A DNA stretch of 35,700 nucleotides, taken from positions 1-35,700 of the IMG/VR virus record IMGVR_UViG_3300042691_014665; one strand, written 5' to 3'. Both the position numbers and the translations under genes were made by a program. The notes beneath the pieces are model-generated. The model saw only the letters and a list, made by a program, of their open reading frames with translations. It ran no database searches and had not been told where the DNA came from. Source of the DNA: a virus. Of the stretch, positions 1 to 9,013 are shown piece by piece; the first letter of the stretch is position 1, and every line of letters starts with the position of its first letter.

Positions 1-586
1 TGAATCATCATTAGATGTTTCGTCCGACGCTGTTCCGTCAGATTTTTTATCAATGACTAAATTAATTATTGATAATATTGAAGGTGGGTATTATAATCCT
101 GACTGGCATTACGTTAGTGCTATGGGTCGTTCGGGGGAAACCATGTTTGGTATGGATAGAAAATGGGGATCGTATCTATTCAAAGACGGACTTGGTAAAA
201 TGTTTTGGGAAAAAATAGATCAAAATAAAAATAAAAATACATGGTTCCATAACTATAAAGGGGGTGAATTAAAAAATTCTCTACTCGAAATGGTTTCAAA
301 TATTATGGAAAAAGAATATGAAACTAATGTTAATGACTACTTATCACCCGAATCAAAAGAAATTGTAAATTCTAATAATGGGTTAAAGTTTCATTTCTTC
401 TACGCTTGTTGGAACGGTAAAGGGTTTTTCAAACTATTCGCTAATAAAATTAATAAAGCAGTTAAAGATGGTATCACTTCGCCAGATAAGTTGTTAAATA
501 TCGCAATTAATTCTAGACTTGATAGTAGTGCTATGAAAAAGAGTGGTGAAAAAATGATAAAAATGTTTAGTAAGAATAATGTTTAA
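1..586 (+). CDS. Muramidase-like protein, 5'-truncated
   Basis: The reading frame is open to the left edge, so the N-terminus lies outside the window; the Met at 53 is probably internal. Near the start of the visible part is IEGGYYNP followed by SGETMFGMDRKWG. This resembles the EGGY...GGxTxxGI active-site region of GH108-type phage muramidases, where the Glu is catalytic. A later FYACWNGKGFFKLFANKIN segment and a C-terminal SPDKLLNIAINSRL also fit a lysozyme-like helical fold. If so, it cleaves peptidoglycan during entry or lysis. It sits upstream of the head genes without an obvious holin, so a virion-associated role is possible. The family assignment is from motif memory only; the fold could be something else. 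Confidence 0.45.
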   Translation, partial: ESSLDVSSDAVPSDFLSMTKLIIDNIEGGYYNPDWHYVSAMGRSGETMFGMDRKWGSYLFKDGLGKMFWEKIDQNKNKNTWFHNYKGGELKNSLLEMVSNIMEKEYETNVNDYLSPESKEIVNSNNGLKFHFFYACWNGKGFFKLFANKINKAVKDGITSPDKLLNIAINSRLDSSAMKKSGEKMIKMFSKNNV

Positions 587-615
587 TAAAAACATCTTAA
601 ATAATTGATAATAAC

Positions 616-629
616 GATATATTTATAAA
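616..629 (+). promoter_or_regulatory. Putative late promoter motif
   Basis: GATATATTTATAAA lies about 46 bases upstream of the ATG at 676. It is one copy of a recurring ATATTTAT(A) element found before late genes in this window. Confidence 0.4.
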
Positions 630-675
630 GAAAAAATCTAAAAAAGATTATTAACTTTTTTAAAAAAAGAAAAAA

Positions 676-2067
676 ATGGGAAAACTTAAACCTATAGGAA
701 GTGAAAAATTAGAAGGTCAAGAAAAATTATCTAGAATTTTAGAATTAGCTAGATATAAAGAAACGACCCCATCTTCAATTAATGAAAATACCTCAAATGA
801 ATATAATATCACATTACCTGATGGTAATACTTACCATATTGATAGAGAAAAAAACGGATATGTCATTAAAAGAACGATAAGCGAGGGTAATACAGAATAT
901 CTTGAACCTATGAAAAATAGAAAATTCTATTCTTCATATTCCCAAGCCTTTAAAAGATTGAATTTAATTGCTAAGGAAATAAATGTTTCCACAGGTAATG
1001 ATGAAGGTATTTCATTATTTGGTGAGCAAAAAAAATTCGTATTAAAAACTCCTAAACCTGAACCACCGCCAGCACCTGAACCGGCACCACCTGCTCCGGC
1101 ACCTGAATTGCCTCCGGCTCCTATGGGAGATACTCCAAGTCCCGACATGGGTATGGAAGATCCTGAGATGGGTGGCGATATGGACATGCCGTCGGATGAT
1201 ATGGGTATGGATGACATGGGTATGGATGAACCTGAAATGGGTGATGGTGAAGATATGTCAGAACCAGATGGTGAAGGTGTCGTATCTTTTAAAATGATTC
1301 AAAAACTTACAGGTAAATTAGGTCAAAAATTAAGAAAAATTAATCAAGGCGACGAACCAATATCTGCCGATGATACGAAATATGTTATTAATTCAATATT
1401 GTCAGCACTCGATTTATCAGTATTGAGTGATGAAGATGTTGAAGAAATTATAGGTAGATTAGAAGATTCTGAATTTGAATCTGAAGACGAAATGGATATG
1501 GAGGAACCGTCTGACGACGATATGGAGTTTGACGACACTGAAATGGATGACACTGAAATGGAGGAACCTGTAGGTGATATGGACATTCCCGAAGGTGAGA
1601 TGTTTGAAGGAGAAAACGATGAACAATGGGAAGGAACAATGGCTGGAAAATATGATTTAGGGTTTAATAAAAAACCTAAAAACAAATTTTCAATGGATAT
1701 GAAAGAGAAGATGGGCGATATGATGGAAGATAATGACATCGAAGGTTTAGGTAACATATTTGACAGTATTTTCTCAGAATCTAAGGTTGATAGTATCATC
1801 AAGTCTTATTTCAAAGAAACTGAATCTGAGAAGAAATTCATTCAAGAACAAAAAAATGAAAAGTTTTTAATTGAAAAATCAAGAAAAATTAAAACAATGA
1901 AAAACGTTAAAACTCTTTCGGAATCTATCCAACAAGAATTAACGTCATCAAAGTTTTTAGATAGATATAATAAAGCACAGTTTATCGGAAAAACCAACAA
2001 GAAAAATTTGGTTTTTGAGGTAAATGGTAAACAATACAAAATTACCCCAGACGGAGCAATTCTATGA
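676..2067 (+). CDS. Acidic low-complexity virion protein
   Basis: This 463-residue protein has no recognised domain. A Lys-rich N-terminal part (about 1-125) is followed by a Pro/Ala-rich hinge (about 129-155), then a Met/Asp/Gly-rich stretch built on variants of MGMDD and PEMGD (about 152-195). A second Asp/Glu/Met-rich stretch follows at about 270-315. The last 100 residues are Lys-rich and helical, and the end is compact (NLVFEVNGKQYKITPDG), like a small beta domain. The composition resembles prohead core or scaffold proteins and the gp22-like protein at 10648. A core or internal head protein is therefore plausible but unproven. Its stop overlaps the next start (ATGA), so translation is probably coupled. 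An A-rich leader precedes the ATG. Confidence 0.75.
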   Translation: MGKLKPIGSEKLEGQEKLSRILELARYKETTPSSINENTSNEYNITLPDGNTYHIDREKNGYVIKRTISEGNTEYLEPMKNRKFYSSYSQAFKRLNLIAKEINVSTGNDEGISLFGEQKKFVLKTPKPEPPPAPEPAPPAPAPELPPAPMGDTPSPDMGMEDPEMGGDMDMPSDDMGMDDMGMDEPEMGDGEDMSEPDGEGVVSFKMIQKLTGKLGQKLRKINQGDEPISADDTKYVINSILSALDLSVLSDEDVEEIIGRLEDSEFESEDEMDMEEPSDDDMEFDDTEMDDTEMEEPVGDMDIPEGEMFEGENDEQWEGTMAGKYDLGFNKKPKNKFSMDMKEKMGDMMEDNDIEGLGNIFDSIFSESKVDSIIKSYFKETESEKKFIQEQKNEKFLIEKSRKIKTMKNVKTLSESIQQELTSSKFLDRYNKAQFIGKTNKKNLVFEVNGKQYKITPDGAIL

Positions 2068-2477
2068 GTTATTTAATATATGTTAATGGACTTGGTCCTA
2101 ACTATAAAGGAGATAACATCTATGAATTTATTTTTTCTGATGTAAAAGAAGATGTTTGGGGTGAAAATTGGGAATCAAAACCATCTAATGGAAATCCTCT
2201 ACCCCCTAATATAGAGTTTATTAAAAAAGTCGGGGTCTTGAAAAATTCGGAAATCAAATTTTCTTTAATTCAGGACTCCGATTTCTTTTCCATGATTGAT
2301 TCATTGGATGATGTAATAGCCTTGGCGTGGGAAAGTGAAGATTCTGACGTTAATTTTGAAATGGAAAAAAGATTAGTTTTCAGATTTGGTGAAGACGAAA
2401 AAACTATAAAAAACAAACTATATGAACGAGATATAGTATTAGAATTTGATAAACAAGTTGTTTATGAAAAAGAATAA
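2064..2477 (+). CDS. Conserved phage protein of unknown function
   Basis: This 137-residue protein begins MSYLIYVNGLGPNYKGDN and continues with a Trp-rich segment (VWGENWESKP). Later parts include SGN/PPN-type turns and IALAWESE. It looks like a small globular alpha/beta protein with an acidic C-terminus. No enzyme motif, signal peptide or membrane segment is visible. I recall similar small proteins in large T4-like phages of marine origin but cannot name a family. It starts inside the stop of the preceding gene (ATGA overlap), and the next gene starts inside its 3' end, so the three are probably translated together as part of the late virion operon. Confidence 0.7.
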   Translation: MSYLIYVNGLGPNYKGDNIYEFIFSDVKEDVWGENWESKPSNGNPLPPNIEFIKKVGVLKNSEIKFSLIQDSDFFSMIDSLDDVIALAWESEDSDVNFEMEKRLVFRFGEDEKTIKNKLYERDIVLEFDKQVVYEKE

Positions 2478-3228
2478 ACTAGCATTTGAATTAATTGACA
2501 TGGGACTTAAAGCTGAAACATTAGCAAACTTAACTGAATCTCAATTAAGATTATTATATAATAAATTGAACGAACAACCTTCGCCATCAGTGACAAAACA
2601 ACAAAAAACTGTTACTTCTTATAATGTACCAGCAGGTGCGGAAACTGAGATACCGACAGGTGGGAAAAATGTTGTTGTGTCTACAAAAGGTGGTAAAACA
2701 TCTGTAACACCTATGGAGTCAGAAATGAAAGAAGGTAAAAAGAAATCAAAAAAATATAACCCTTGGGCAATTTGTACCTCATCTGTCGGTAGAGAAGATA
2801 AGGAAAAATATGAAAAATGTGTCATGGATGTTAAAAAATCCATTAAAGAAGGTAAAGACCCCATTAATTTGTTTTTAGAAGAAAAAATTGTATCTTTGTT
2901 GGAAAAACATGTTCAACCAAAAATTTCTAAAAAAGAATTTATTGAGATGATATCTGAAATTGAAACCGCTCCCGCAAAACCCAAGGAAAAAGAGAAAGAA
3001 CGAGTTAAACCAAAAACTCCGTTTAACCCAAAACCAGGTGTTAAACCGGCACCAAAGGCTAAAAAGAAAGAAACTAACGAAGCCGAAACAGCGGAACCTA
3101 TTGTAAAACCTAAAACACCAACAACTAAACCAAAAACACCTTTTAGTCCAAAACCTGGTATTAAGCCGGCACCAAAGGCGGGTAAAAAATCAATACCTAC
3201 TTGGTTAAAGTGGGATAATTGGTCTTAA
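2464..3228 (+). CDS. Lys/Pro-rich protein, candidate packaged protein
   Basis: I chose the ATG at 2464 over 2446 because it shortens the overlap with the upstream gene and starts the helix MKKNKLAFELIDMGL. The N-terminal helix runs through LTESQLRLLYNKLNE and ends in LNE, which fits the (L/I)xE cleavage consensus of gp21-type proteases. The middle holds NPWAICTSSVGREDKEKYE followed by a Cys, a two-Cys motif I recall from other environmental phage proteins but cannot name. The C-terminal third carries two copies of a Lys/Pro repeat of the form KPKTPFxPKPGxKPAPKA. The protein is strongly basic overall, so contact with DNA inside the head is plausible. No enzyme motif is seen. Confidence 0.7.
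   Translation: MKKNKLAFELIDMGLKAETLANLTESQLRLLYNKLNEQPSPSVTKQQKTVTSYNVPAGAETEIPTGGKNVVVSTKGGKTSVTPMESEMKEGKKKSKKYNPWAICTSSVGREDKEKYEKCVMDVKKSIKEGKDPINLFLEEKIVSLLEKHVQPKISKKEFIEMISEIETAPAKPKEKEKERVKPKTPFNPKPGVKPAPKAKKKETNEAETAEPIVKPKTPTTKPKTPFSPKPGIKPAPKAGKKSIPTWLKWDNWS
3007..3189 (+). repeat. Two direct repeats encoding Lys/Pro-rich units
   Basis: Copies begin at 3007 and 3127, exactly 120 bases apart and in frame. Each encodes about 20 residues (KPKTPFNPKPGVKPAPKA and KPKTPFSPKPGIKPAPKA). The differences are mostly third-base or conservative, so the repeat is kept at protein level. Confidence 0.75.
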
Positions 3229-3244
3229 TTTTCAATAAAAAGTC

Positions 3245-4501
3245 ATGGCAAAAAATAGAAAAAACATCAGTGAAGCACCGATTGATTACGAAGGTCCTGA
3301 AAGAATGGACCCAAGTATCGAGAGAAAGATTACAACTAAAACTACACCATACGCTGAACATCCAGGTCTACCTGAATTAGATAGAGATATTGTAGAAATT
3401 ATATCATCTAAGAGATTTAAACAATCTGTTGACAACGTAAGACGTTTTATGGGTGACACAACATCAATTCAAGGGCCGCCGCAAATGGTTCTTATGAGAT
3501 TGATGCAGATGGCTATGGGATTGTTCCCAAGAATCTCTCAAATTGAGAGTAATAATAAAGAATTTTTGGAAAACCTTGCCGTTGAATTGGTTAAACGTGA
3601 GATGGCGATTCCCGAAGGGGCGTTACAGTTTGACGCTAAATTAGTGTCAAATATGATGAGTGCCGCCGAAGGTATGAGAGGAGAAGGAGAACAACCATCA
3701 CCTGACGAAATTAAAGATATTTTCGGAGAGGCTAATGAAAACGCTGATGAATTAGAAGCGTTTATGGATGCGATGGAAAAATTTGACCAACAAAAAGCCA
3801 AACGTCGTTTCATAAATGCGTTAATTGGCGGAGCGTCAAAGAAAGGTCATTACATGTATCAATTAGTTGCCGATGAATTGGAGAGAATTCATCCTGAACT
3901 TATTCGTTTGTATGGTATGTCTCAATCTATTTTGGACCACTTATATTGGATTTACCCCGAAGATATGTCATCAATGATGGCGTCGTCTGGTGAAGGTCAA
4001 GCAGGTCAATCAGAAATAGACACTGAAACCGACCCACCAACAGTTAAAGCTCGCGGTATTACTTTTCCAATTTTATTACACGAATTAGTTAAAGGTGTAT
4101 TTGAGGTATTGGGTACTCACGGTTTACCTGACGATCCACGTCAAGCTGAAATGGTAATGAGTAGTGAAGATACATTACCTGCGGAAATTTGGGATTTAAG
4201 ATTAGGTCCTATTTTCTGGGAAAAATTCACCGAGTCTTATCCTGATGAGTTGTTTGAAGAAGATAAAAAATTTATCCAACATTACCTATTTCAGAGATTT
4301 TCAGCTCTTGAACCTAAGAAGTTCTTTAAACTAACCAAATTTATATTATCGGGTGACCCGAAAGGTAAACAGGTATTACAAATTATGGTTGATGAGATTA
4401 TTGAAGAATTAAATAAAGATGATATGGATTCTCGTTTTGGTGGTAACGATGACGAGGATGGAGATTATGACGGACCACCATTAAGTGGTTTGGGTATATA
4501 A
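3245..4501 (+). CDS. Putative virion or packaging protein, unknown
   Basis: This 418-residue, mainly helical protein has no family I recognise. It opens with a short polar region (ISEAPIDYEGPERMDPS). A helical core follows, with FMGDTTSIQGPPQMVLMRLMQMAMG at about 72-97 and Glu-rich connecting segments. The part from about 270 (ITFPILLHELVKGVFEVLGTHGLP) is hydrophobic enough to be a buried helix bundle. The last 30 residues are acidic and Gly-rich. It sits directly before the terminase, with only a two-base spacer after its stop in the same frame, so a role in packaging or the neck/portal region is suggested by position only. No signal peptide or enzyme motif is visible. Confidence 0.75.
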   Translation: MAKNRKNISEAPIDYEGPERMDPSIERKITTKTTPYAEHPGLPELDRDIVEIISSKRFKQSVDNVRRFMGDTTSIQGPPQMVLMRLMQMAMGLFPRISQIESNNKEFLENLAVELVKREMAIPEGALQFDAKLVSNMMSAAEGMRGEGEQPSPDEIKDIFGEANENADELEAFMDAMEKFDQQKAKRRFINALIGGASKKGHYMYQLVADELERIHPELIRLYGMSQSILDHLYWIYPEDMSSMMASSGEGQAGQSEIDTETDPPTVKARGITFPILLHELVKGVFEVLGTHGLPDDPRQAEMVMSSEDTLPAEIWDLRLGPIFWEKFTESYPDELFEEDKKFIQHYLFQRFSALEPKKFFKLTKFILSGDPKGKQVLQIMVDEIIEELNKDDMDSRFGGNDDEDGDYDGPPLSGLGI

Positions 4502-4504
4502 TCT

Positions 4505-6280
4505 GTGAGTTATACAAAAGAACAAGTATTAATAGAATATGTGAAGTGCGTTAAGGATACCCCTTACGCACTTCGCACATACTTACAAACCTACGATAAC
4601 ACGGTTTCTAAGTACGTTCCGTTGGAATTATTTCCGGACCAAGTAACTTTGTTAGAAGATTACGAAAATTTTAATGAAAATATCGCATTAAAATATCGTC
4701 AAGCGGGTGTGTCCACAGTAACCGCCGCCTGGGCGTCTAAAAAATTAGCCTTCGCGAAAAAAACAAAACCTGAGAAAATACTGATTATCGCCAACAAACT
4801 TGATACAGCACAAGAAATGGCGAATAAAATACGTGGATTCGTAGATCAATGGCCGTCTTGGGTAGACATCGGGTTTACCAAAGAGAAAAATTCACAAAGA
4901 CACTATAAACTAACAAATGGTTGTGAAGTTAAAGCGGTTGCTACATCTAAGGACGCTTTACGTGGTTATACACCAACAATATTAATTTTTGACGAGGCGG
5001 CGTATATTGAGGCAGACGCAGATTTTTGGTCAGCGTGTATGGCTTCATTATCTACGGGTGGTAAGGTAATCGTGATATCAACACCAAACGGTCACGACCC
5101 AATTTATTACGAGATTTACGATCAAGCTAACAGAGGAATGAATGATTTCAAAATCTCTGAAATGTATTGGTATAAAGATCCAAGATATACGAAAGATTTG
5201 TATTTGGTTCAAACCGAAGACATCATTGATTATTTCCTGAATAAAGAAAATTATGGTCAGGATTTAATTAAAGTTTTGGATAATTACGATGTTACAAATG
5301 AAGAACATTACGAGAAAATAAAACATTACATGTCCATTGGTTACAAACCTAGTTCGTCTTGGTTTGAAGCGATGGTTAAAAAACTAAAATACGATAAGCG
5401 AAAAGTTTCTCAGGAGTTGGAGTGTAATTTTTTAGGTTCAGGTGATAACGTTTTTGACTCAAAAATATTACAGAAAATAAGAGAAAATTCTTTGTCCGAA
5501 CCTCAAAATAAAATGATGTCAAACTCATTATGGATATGGGATGAACCTGTTACTGGACATAAATACGTTATGGGTGTTGACGTTTCACGAGGGGATTCCG
5601 AGGACTTCTCAACTTTTCAAATTATCGATTTTGACACTAGGGAACAAGTGGCCGAATTCGTTGGTAAAGTACCACCCGACATAATGGCGGAGATCTGTTT
5701 TAAGTGGGCAAATATGTATTCCGCATTTGTTGTAATTGATATCACCGGTGGTATGGGTGTTTCCACATCAAGAAAAATGCAAGAACTTGGTTATAAAAAC
5801 CTATATGTTGATGGTGTCGATTATCAGAATAAATGGAAATATGATCCAAAACAGGCCGAAAAAATACCGGGAATAAATTTTAACTCAAAACGAGTTCAAA
5901 TTATCGCCGCATTTGAAGAAGCGGTTAGACATGAGTTTAAACTCAAAAGTTCCAGACTTTTAAATGAAATGAATAATTTCGTTTATATAAATGGTAGACC
6001 TGACCACCAAAAAGGTGGACATGACGACTTAATTATGTCGTTTGCTATGGCGTTATATGTTGCTGAATCATCTTTTAGTCAATTAACAAAAGTGACGGAA
6101 CAAACCAAGGCAATGATTAATTCATGGACCATACAATCTGACGATACCTCATCAAAATCGGTGGTATTTAATCCACAAATACCTAATTTTACATCAAGAT
6201 ATCAAGACCCAAATTTTAATTCAGGACCGTCAAGAGATGATTATGCGAAATATGGTTGGTTATTTGGCGGAATGAGATGA
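4505..6280 (+). CDS. terL: Terminase large subunit (gp17-like)
   Basis: This is the ATP-driven motor and nuclease that packages DNA through the portal. The ATPase half has a Walker A-like YRQAGVST at about 64-71 (the usual Lys is absent, as in many RQ-type terminases), a Walker B ILIFDE at 159-164, and a coupling motif STPNG at about 192-196. The nuclease half has acidic clusters in MGVDVSRGDSEDFS (about 357-370), VVIDITGGMG and GGHDDLIMSFA (about 504-514), which fit the RNase H-like metal sites. The length of 591 is near T4 gp17 (610). The start is GTG: it follows the upstream TAA by one codon in the same frame, so no earlier start is possible. The portal gene follows directly, without the sheath and tube genes found between them in T4. 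Confidence 0.95.
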   Translation: MSYTKEQVLIEYVKCVKDTPYALRTYLQTYDNTVSKYVPLELFPDQVTLLEDYENFNENIALKYRQAGVSTVTAAWASKKLAFAKKTKPEKILIIANKLDTAQEMANKIRGFVDQWPSWVDIGFTKEKNSQRHYKLTNGCEVKAVATSKDALRGYTPTILIFDEAAYIEADADFWSACMASLSTGGKVIVISTPNGHDPIYYEIYDQANRGMNDFKISEMYWYKDPRYTKDLYLVQTEDIIDYFLNKENYGQDLIKVLDNYDVTNEEHYEKIKHYMSIGYKPSSSWFEAMVKKLKYDKRKVSQELECNFLGSGDNVFDSKILQKIRENSLSEPQNKMMSNSLWIWDEPVTGHKYVMGVDVSRGDSEDFSTFQIIDFDTREQVAEFVGKVPPDIMAEICFKWANMYSAFVVIDITGGMGVSTSRKMQELGYKNLYVDGVDYQNKWKYDPKQAEKIPGINFNSKRVQIIAAFEEAVRHEFKLKSSRLLNEMNNFVYINGRPDHQKGGHDDLIMSFAMALYVAESSFSQLTKVTEQTKAMINSWTIQSDDTSSKSVVFNPQIPNFTSRYQDPNFNSGPSRDDYAKYGWLFGGMR

Positions 6281-6324
6281 TATTTATTTCAGAACTACAA
6301 ATCTAATGTTTATCTATTTATAGT
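6279..6324 (+). promoter_or_regulatory. Putative late promoter region before portal
   Basis: Two copies of the motif occur: GATATTTATTT at 6279-6289, overlapping the terminase stop, and CTATTTATAG at 6314-6323, about 20 bases before the portal ATG. Either could be active. Confidence 0.35.
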
Positions 6325-6342
6325 TGTAGTTAATTTTATTAT

Positions 6343-8196
6343 ATGGAAAATAATCAAAATCTTACAGTTTGGCAAAGGCTGACCAAAACATTCGGACCCT
6401 ATTCATTATTAGGTCAGGACTATCCAACTTATCAATATGACAAAACGGAATTATTAAAAACTAATTCCAAACAACAATACGACAAAGAAAAGTTACAGGC
6501 TCAACAAACTTTCTATCTTGCCAATCAATGGACTAAGATAGAAAATAATTTATATACTCAGGCAACATATTACGAACCAACGAGATTAGCGTCGTTCTAT
6601 GATTTTGAATCTATGGAGTATACCCCTGAAATATCGGCGGCACTTGACATTTATGGTGAAGAATCCACAACGGTAAATCAAGACGGTCAAATGGTTCAAA
6701 TATATTCCGATTCGCAAAGAATAAAATCTATTCTAACTGATTTATTTAATAATTCACTTGATATAAATACAAATTTACCGATGTGGACAAGAAACACTTG
6801 TAAATACGGTGATAATTTTGTGTATTTGAAACTTGATCCTGAAAAGGGTGTTGTTGGTTGTATGCAGTTACCTAATATTGAAATCGAAAGATTAGAAATG
6901 GGTATGGCTTCTAAAACTTATAACAAAGAAACAGACCCAAGAAATACAGGTTTGAAATTTACTTGGAAAGCTCGTGATATGGAATTTAATTCTTGGGAAA
7001 TTGCTCATTTCAGATTATTAGGTGACGATAGAAAACTTCCATACGGAACATCGATGTTGGAAAAAGCCAGACGTATTTGGAAACAATTGATATTGGCGGA
7101 AGATGCGATGTTGATTTATCGTACATCAAGAGCACCTGAAAGAAGAATTTTCAAAGTATTTGTCGGTAACATGGACGACCAAGATGTTGAGTCGTATGTA
7201 AATCGTGTTGCTAACAAATTTAAACGTCAACAAACCGTAGACCATAAAACAGGAAATGTGGATATGAGATTTAATCAAATGGCTGTTGACCAAGATTATT
7301 TTGTTCCCGTTCGAGACCCGGCAGCACCAAGTCCAATTGATACATTACCAGGTGCTCAGAACTTAGCGGAAATTGCCGATATTGAATACATCCAAAAGAA
7401 ACTATTAACCGCACTTCGTGTCCCAAAAGCGTTTTTAGGTTTTGAGGAACCTGTTGGTGATGGTAAAAATCTATCCTTAATGGATATTCGTTTTGCGAGA
7501 ACTATTAATAGAATTCAAAAATGTATGTTGGCGGAAATGAATAAAATCGCCATCATTCACTTATTCTTATTAGGGTTTGAAGATGAACTAAGTAATTTTA
7601 CATTGGGGTTAAATAACCCATCTCGTCAGGCTGATTTATTGGCAATTGATGTTTGGAAAGAAAAAATGTTATTATATAAAGACGCGGTTGGGGCTATTGA
7701 AGGAATTGCTCCTGTCTCAGTTTCTTGGGCTAAGAAACATATTTTAGGATTCTCTGATGAGGAAATCAAACTTGACTTACAACAACAAAGAATTGAAAAG
7801 GCTGTCGGTGCTGAACTTACTAACACCCCAACCATAATTGTTCATACAGGAATTTTTGACAATGTTGATAAATTATACGGTCAACAAACAGGAACAACCG
7901 CCGCTTCTGCCGTAACTCCACCACCTCCACCCGAAGGAGGAGGAATGGACTTAGGTGGAGGTTCTGATTTAGGAGGTATCGGAGAAATACCTCCACCACC
8001 ACCTCCGTCAGCACCACCAGGTCCTGAGCCAGGTGGAGAGGCGGGAGTGACACCTGAATCTAAAACAAGAGATGGTATGAATATTCTATTGGAAAATAAT
8101 ACCTTAATTAGTGAGGATGACTACATTGATTTATCAAAAGGTAGAAATTCTTTGGGGGATATTGGAGATGAACTCGATAGAATATTAAAAGATTAA
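6343..8196 (+). CDS. Portal protein (gp20-like)
   Basis: This protein forms the dodecameric ring at the packaging vertex and is the docking site for the terminase. The family features are clear: an N-terminal arm, then YTPEISAALDIYGEEST (about 90), WTRNTCKYGDNFVYLKLD, the WEIAHFRLLGDDRKLPYGTS stem region, and LRVPKAFLGFEEPVGDGKNL (about 360-380). Together these match gp20-type T4 portal proteins. The length of 617 is longer than T4 gp20 (524). The extra is mostly a C-terminal Pro/Gly-rich linker (about 526-566) and a short acidic helical tail ending GDELDRILKD. That tail is unusual and may reach into the head interior. It is followed by head genes, as in T4, although the intervening small genes differ. 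Confidence 0.93.
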   Translation: MENNQNLTVWQRLTKTFGPYSLLGQDYPTYQYDKTELLKTNSKQQYDKEKLQAQQTFYLANQWTKIENNLYTQATYYEPTRLASFYDFESMEYTPEISAALDIYGEESTTVNQDGQMVQIYSDSQRIKSILTDLFNNSLDINTNLPMWTRNTCKYGDNFVYLKLDPEKGVVGCMQLPNIEIERLEMGMASKTYNKETDPRNTGLKFTWKARDMEFNSWEIAHFRLLGDDRKLPYGTSMLEKARRIWKQLILAEDAMLIYRTSRAPERRIFKVFVGNMDDQDVESYVNRVANKFKRQQTVDHKTGNVDMRFNQMAVDQDYFVPVRDPAAPSPIDTLPGAQNLAEIADIEYIQKKLLTALRVPKAFLGFEEPVGDGKNLSLMDIRFARTINRIQKCMLAEMNKIAIIHLFLLGFEDELSNFTLGLNNPSRQADLLAIDVWKEKMLLYKDAVGAIEGIAPVSVSWAKKHILGFSDEEIKLDLQQQRIEKAVGAELTNTPTIIVHTGIFDNVDKLYGQQTGTTAASAVTPPPPPEGGGMDLGGGSDLGGIGEIPPPPPPSAPPGPEPGGEAGVTPESKTRDGMNILLENNTLISEDDYIDLSKGRNSLGDIGDELDRILKD

Positions 8197-8210
8197 TATT
8201 TATTATAAAA
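8195..8210 (+). promoter_or_regulatory. Putative late promoter motif
   Basis: AATATTTATTATAAAA overlaps the portal stop and ends 9 bases before the ATG at 8220. Any transcript starting here would have a very short leader. Confidence 0.4.
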
Positions 8211-8219
8211 TAATAACAA

Positions 8220-8945
8220 ATGAAAATAGGTGTTTTAAAATCAAAAATAGAAAAACTTCTTTCCGAATCATACGGTAAAGGGACATTCAAGGAAGAAATA
8301 AAAAACTTTAACAGAAATGTCTTGTCTAATAAAAACATTTCCAAAATATTCTATCTTTATGATGAACTATCCACAAATAAGGGTTATGACCAAAATTTGG
8401 CGGAGGATTTTGTTTTCGAATCTATCACAATGTTTGAAAACATAATTAATAAAACCGATAAAAAAGATTTAGATAAACTAAAAAAATGGGTAATCGGAGT
8501 AAATTCACATAATAATTATGGTGATATTGATAATTTATTTTATGGTTCTTCTGATGTGTTACAATTAGAAAATAAAGTTAGAAGTAAAAAAAATATTGTT
8601 GAGGTTCTTAAAAAAGAACCGATCGTCGAGAATAAAGAACCTATACTGTTACCTTTAAGTTCTATGGTTAAAGTCGCAAATAAAACAATCGATGATTTTA
8701 TTTCTAATCTTAATGAATCCGAGAAAAAAGAGTTAAATAACTTATTGAAGGAAGATGAATCTGTTTTAATTGATAAATTTTCAAAACTTAAAGACGAGGC
8801 TGTCGTTAAATTAATTGTTATTATGGAATCTGAACCTAGTGATGAAATTAAAAAAACTATTTCAGAAACGGTAGATAATATTAAATCGAAAGTTTTTGAT
8901 AGAATAGAATATTTCCGTTTGAAGAACTTGGTTAGTTCTATATAA
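8220..8945 (+). CDS. Helical head-region protein, unknown
   Basis: This 241-residue protein is rich in Lys, Asp, Asn and Ile, and no family is recognised. It begins MKIGVLKSKIEKLLSESYGKG, an amphipathic helix ending in LSE. This resembles the N-terminal helix of the protein at 15776-16267 and fits a gp21 cleavage site. The rest is predicted to be mostly helix, with a charged, coiled-coil-like second half (about 160-235). It lies between portal and protease, where T4 has the small prohead core genes 67 and 68. A core or inner-capsid role is therefore a reasonable guess from position and composition. It is longer than either T4 protein, and no sequence match is claimed. Confidence 0.7.
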   Translation: MKIGVLKSKIEKLLSESYGKGTFKEEIKNFNRNVLSNKNISKIFYLYDELSTNKGYDQNLAEDFVFESITMFENIINKTDKKDLDKLKKWVIGVNSHNNYGDIDNLFYGSSDVLQLENKVRSKKNIVEVLKKEPIVENKEPILLPLSSMVKVANKTIDDFISNLNESEKKELNNLLKEDESVLIDKFSKLKDEAVVKLIVIMESEPSDEIKKTISETVDNIKSKVFDRIEYFRLKNLVSSI

Positions 8946-9013
8946 TTTTTTGACAATTTACCAAATTTATCTTAATTTTTTTTTAGATAAATAAACTTGG
9001 AAAAAATGAGAGA

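Noticed and set aside
927-1802. Minus-strand reading frames of 96 and 152 residues opposite the acidic protein
   Set aside because: They mirror the repetitive Met/Asp/Pro codons of the plus-strand gene (Ser/Ile-rich products) and have no independent features.
8965-8992. Eight-base inverted repeat (ATTTATCT/AGATAAAT) before 9014
   Set aside because: All A/T apart from one G-C pair, with a 12-base loop, so weak and likely by chance; not called a terminator.
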